A stretch of DNA of 64,000 bases, taken from the NCBI GenBank assembly GCA_963575745.1, contig CAUYUJ010009491.1:96436-160435 (forward strand), given 5' to 3'. The translations under genes and the position numbers were made by a program. The stretch comes from Prorocentrum cordatum. Taxonomy: Eukaryota; Sar; Dinophyceae; Prorocentrales; Prorocentraceae. Every line of letters starts with the position of its first letter. Within the stretch, counting starts at the first letter, position 1. The notes beneath the pieces were generated by a model. It was not told the origin of the DNA and made no database searches. It was given only the letters and a program-made list of their open reading frames with translations. This document shows, one piece after another, positions 60,681 to 64,000 of the stretch.

Positions 60681-61425
60681 AGAAAACAACATACCATGGG
60701 GAAAGGAGGAGGAAGACGAGGAGTTCATGCGCGGCGTCCCACTGCCATTATCCTGCCTCGTGCTCCTATTGCTCCAGGTCCTCCTGGAGATAATGTTCCT
60801 CCTGCTGCTGCTGCTGCTCCTTTTTCTTGTCTTCCCCCCCCTTCCATCCCCGCCACTCACAATCCGTCACCTCTCCCTCTTCTCCTCTACTCCTCCCCCC
60901 TGTCCATCCTTCTCCCACCCCTACCTTACCTCCCCGTCCTCCTGTCCCTCCTCGTATTCGTCCTCTGCCATGTTCCTCCCTCCTGTCCCTACCACCGACT
61001 CACACTCATTGTCATCCCCCTCCCCCTCGTCTCTCTGCCCCCTCCTCCCCCTCCTCCCCCCTCCCTTTTCCGCTTCTCCTCTAGCCGCTCGTCTTTCTCT
61101 TTCTCCTCGCACTCCTCCTCCTCCTCGCCCCCCCACCACCCCCGCCAGAGCGAACTACCTGCTCCTGCAAGAACGCCCCCTCCCCCTGCCCACCATCGCC
61201 CCACGGCTCCCCGGCAAGGAGGTCCTGTGGCCTCCTCGCAGGATGCCAAGACGCCGCCCCCAGATGACCCTCCGGACCCCCTTGGGCCAGCCGATCACCA
61301 CCAGCCCAGCGCACATGCCGCTGCCTGCAGGTGAGGGCGGGGGGACAGGAGCAGGGAGGGAGGAGCACGGGGAAGGTCGACTGCGAGGAGCAGAGAAATG
61401 GGGAGCAGGGGACAGAAAAAAAGGC
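60681..61425. other. Pyrimidine-rich unique sequence, no gene
   Basis: C/T-rich DNA with CTCCTCC and CTGCTGCTG patches. Open frames are Pro/Ser/Leu artefacts. Confidence 0.5.
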
Positions 61426-61660
61426 CGTAGGAGGAGGAGGAGGAGGAGGAGGAGGAGGAGGAGGAAGAGGAGGAGGAGGAGGAGGAGGAGGAGGAAGAGG
61501 AGAAGGATGCCGAGCGAGGGAGAGGAGGGATGACAAGAGCGACGACGACGACGACGACGTCGGCGAGGACGAGGACAAGAAGGAGGAGGAGGAGGAGGAG
61601 GAGGAGGAGGAGAAGGAGGAGGAGGAGGAGAAGGAGGGAGGAGGAGGAGGGGAGATGAGG
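61426..61660. repeat. GAG microsatellite with GACGAC block
   Basis: GGAGGAGGA (61426-61510), GACGACGACG (61535-61560) and GGAGGAGGA again (61570-61660). Confidence 0.9.
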
Positions 61661-62550
61661 GGCGTCGTCGTCGTCGGCGTCAACGTCGTCGCCCTCGCTG
61701 GCGAGGGGAGAAGAGGCATGGCGAGGGGGCAACGATTTGAAGCAGGCCGCCGCCCGTGAAAGTGGCCAGCAGCACCAGCACGCGCCAGTCTTCGAAGCCC
61801 TCCAACACGCTCGCGATGGGTAGGCCATGCCCGAACCGGAGGGTGAGCAGGCTCACGACCATGGCCCCGCAACCCATCCTCGATGGTCGAAAGGAAAGGC
61901 GAGCCGGAGCAGTTGGGAGTGCGGAGGGTAGAGGCAGGAGGAGGATGACGATGAAGAGGAGAAGGGGGAAGGGGAATCGAGAGGCGGAGAGGGAGGAGGA
62001 GGAGGAGGAGGAGGAGGAGAAGGAGGAGGAGGAGGAGGAGGAGGAGGAGGAGGAGAGGAGGAGGAGAAGGGGGAAGGAGGAGCAGGAGAAGGAAGGAGGA
62101 GGAGAAAGAGGAGAAGGAAGGAGGGACAACGAGAGAGAAAGAGGGGAGAGACGGAAACAAAGACAGAGCGAAAGAAGTAACAATGGATCAAAAAGACGCA
62201 TCATGAGGACGAGAGGGAGGAGGAAAAAGAGGGTCGGAGTAGGAGGATGGGGAGGAGGGGGGAAAAGGTATGGAAGAAGGATCAGGGATGCAGGCGGAGA
62301 CAGGAACGAGGAGGGAAGAGGAGGCAGGAAGAGGAGGGGCAGGCGGACGATTTCGCCAGGTGGGGCGCGGGGAAGCAAGGAAGGACAGAAAGGAAGAGGA
62401 GTGAATGACGGAGGGACAAACAAAAAGAGGGAGGATGAGGGCGGAAAAGCAGGACGAGGGCGGACGGAGCAAGGAGCTCGAAGGCATGTGGCCGTGGGGC
62501 GCCTCGGCCCCGCTGGTGAGACTGGAGGCCTGGCGCACCACCATGTAGCA
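61661..62550. other. Unique and GA-rich sequence
   Basis: Unique GC-rich sequence (61661-61975), GAG tract (61980-62130), then GAGGAAAAAG-type GA-rich DNA. No gene. Confidence 0.45.
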
Positions 62551-62711
62551 TCAAGTCGGGCGTGTCCCCCTACAGGGGGATTTGGGGCGAAAACTTCATA
62601 ATAGTCAAAACATAACCCCCAATTTGGCAAAGATAGTACAAAAAATCGTGCCCCGACTATTTTCTGACTATTTTTGAATGTACCTCCTGTAGAGGGACAA
62701 GCCCGACTTAA
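62551..62711 (+). mobile_element. MITE-A, complete copy (161 bp)
   Basis: Left end AAGTCGGGCGTGTCCCCCTA and right end TAGAGGGACAAGCCCGACTT are inverted. Flanked by TCAA and TTAA. The interior (AAACATAACCCCCAATTTGG) matches the copy at 12956. Confidence 0.75.
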
Positions 62712-63270
62712 ATGTAGCAAAACACTGCACCTGATGGAGACTGCTCCAGGATCCCAGCTGGCTTTGTCTGGCACCGTGTCCTGCCTCAAGCGTGACGGCT
62801 CAGGTCGAGCCCAGCTCCGTCCTCCTCTGCCTGCCCTCATCCCCTCTGGACGCATCCCCGAACCCGATTGGAACCTCCCAGACTGTTCAGTGATGCGATC
62901 GAAAAAGCCGCCGGGATCGCCGATGATCTGCCCTGCGATTCTCCCCCTCCGCCAACCTCGGCGTCCTCCATGATGCGTCGTCCCGCCGTCCACCCAGCAG
63001 CGCGGCCGAATCTCTCGTTCTTTCTCGACCTCGCTCTCTTCCCTTCTCCCCACCCTGCTACCGTCTGCCGCCGCCTGCAGATACCTCCAGGGCCTCCAGC
63101 ATCCTCCTGGAGCCTCCCCTCGTCGCCTCCGCCGCCTCCTCCGCAAACCCTCTGCTAGTCCCTCCTTCCCGCGTGCGCTAGTATACGTTACACTTCTCCG
63201 CAACCAGCGTGGGCTAGTTAAAAGGGGGCGACGGGATGGCTCCAGAGAGACAAAGGAGCCCACATCCGTG
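62712..63270. other. Unique sequence, no gene
   Basis: About 560 bp of non-repetitive sequence. A plus-strand frame near 62674-62973 is open but shows no recognisable domain. Confidence 0.35.
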
Positions 63271-63274
63271 AAGG

Positions 63275-63475
63275 GTGCAAGGGGGGAGGACAACGAGGAG
63301 GACAACGAGGAGGAAGACGAGGAGGAAGACGAGGAGGACAACGAGGAGGAAGACGAGGACGAGGGCGAGGATAACGACCGACGGCGTCTAGAACTGCTGC
63401 AGCAGCAGGAAGGGGAGGAGGAGGAGGAGGAGGAGGAGGAGGAGGAGGAGGAGGAGGAGGAGGAGGACGACAGAG
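63275..63475. repeat. GAGGAC / GAG microsatellite
   Basis: GAGGACAACGAGGAGGAAG units, then pure GAG (63416-63465). An inverted pair CTGCTGCAGCAG/AACTGCTGCAGCAG flanks the pure tract. Confidence 0.85.
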
Positions 63476-64000
63476 TCCAGAACTGCTGCAGCAGGAAGGG
63501 CACCCCCGTCTGCTGCGTCAGCAGCCGCTGCTGCAGCACGGCCGCCAGCGACGCCAGGGCCACGCCCGCGGTCCGCTGCGACAGCCCCAGCCACCAGCCT
63601 CGGTGCCAGCTGCCCTCCTCGCCGGGGGTGGGATCTGCGGAGGCCCCTCCGGACGGCCCTCGGGTGGCCACCCGGGGGGGGGTCCCCGGAGGCCTTCCGA
63701 CGTCCTGCGGGGGCCTTCTCGGGCCCTCGGGGGTCTTCGGGAATCTCCCTGGCTGCGTTCTCGAGGCCTTCGGAGGCCCTTCTGGGAGTCGTTTAGCAGG
63801 AAGGGCACGGGGCCCGAGGGAACCGGGCCCTGGACCACGGGGAGCTCCTCCGTCCTGAATCGTTTTCTGACGGTCGCGGGGCCCCGAGGGCCCGAAACCG
63901 TAGAAAAGCCTGAGGACCTGTTTCCCTCGGCACCCCTTTCCTTCATGGCGAGTCTTCGGGGTCTTTCGAGTTCGTCTGTCGGGAAGGCTCTGCCAGGAGG
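63476..64000. other. GC-rich unique sequence to window end
   Basis: GC-rich DNA with GGGGGTCTTCGGG-type short repeats. No gene recognised. Confidence 0.4.

Overview
Organism. The window comes from a nuclear genome of a dinoflagellate. The best evidence is the dinoflagellate trans-spliced leader. A complete copy (22 of 22 positions, by my reading) lies on the minus strand at 58878-58899, 43 bases upstream of an open reading frame. A diverged leader followed by a truncated relic leader lies on the plus strand at 50268-50304. High GC, very sparse coding, very large amounts of simple sequence and several small inverted-repeat element families all fit. I do not name a genus.

Layout. From 1 to about 33.8 kb I see almost no gene. 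This part is a mosaic of trinucleotide microsatellites (CTC/GAG, ATC/GAT), GT tracts, minisatellites, a 90-bp satellite in three arrays, and small foldback elements. One cysteine-rich, frame-broken coding fragment is present near 7.75-8.27 kb. A GT microsatellite (33.44-33.86 kb, resuming at 50.18 kb) is interrupted by a 16.3-kb DNA transposon at 33862-50180. It has 27-bp perfect terminal inverted repeats, a TA target duplication and paired 30-bp subterminal palindromes at each end. It carries six genes or gene remnants, all on the minus strand: a W/G-rich protein, a frame-broken protein, two unknown proteins, a 1371-residue DDE transposase with an OTU-like segment, and an endonuclease/exonuclease/phosphatase-like protein. 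From 50.2 to 58.9 kb there are retroposed or decayed genes, including a transposase-like pseudogene carrying a spliced-leader relic. From 59 to 64 kb the window returns to satellite and GA-rich simple sequence.

Main discovery candidate. The 16.3-kb transposon carries about 69 hand-counted copies of one short hairpin, CCGC-NACT-GCGG, about one per 220 bp. All copies have the same orientation, they occur through both coding and intergenic DNA, and I saw none elsewhere in the window. In the sense of the genes it reads CCGC-AGTN-GCGG: a four-base-pair stem with a four-base loop in which only the last base varies. Inside genes it is translated in all three frames (AVA, RSxG, PQLR), so it adds small peptides across the proteins, including next to the transposase catalytic residues. 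The loop matches the AGNN tetraloop class known from RNase III (Rnt1p) substrates. A role as RNA processing site, protein binding site or self-identity tag is inference.

How the genes may work together. The DDE protein is the likely mobility enzyme acting on the terminal repeats. The remaining proteins are passengers or cofactors of unknown function. Several initiating codons implied by the longest open frames are not ATG, so starts were moved to the first in-frame ATG where possible.
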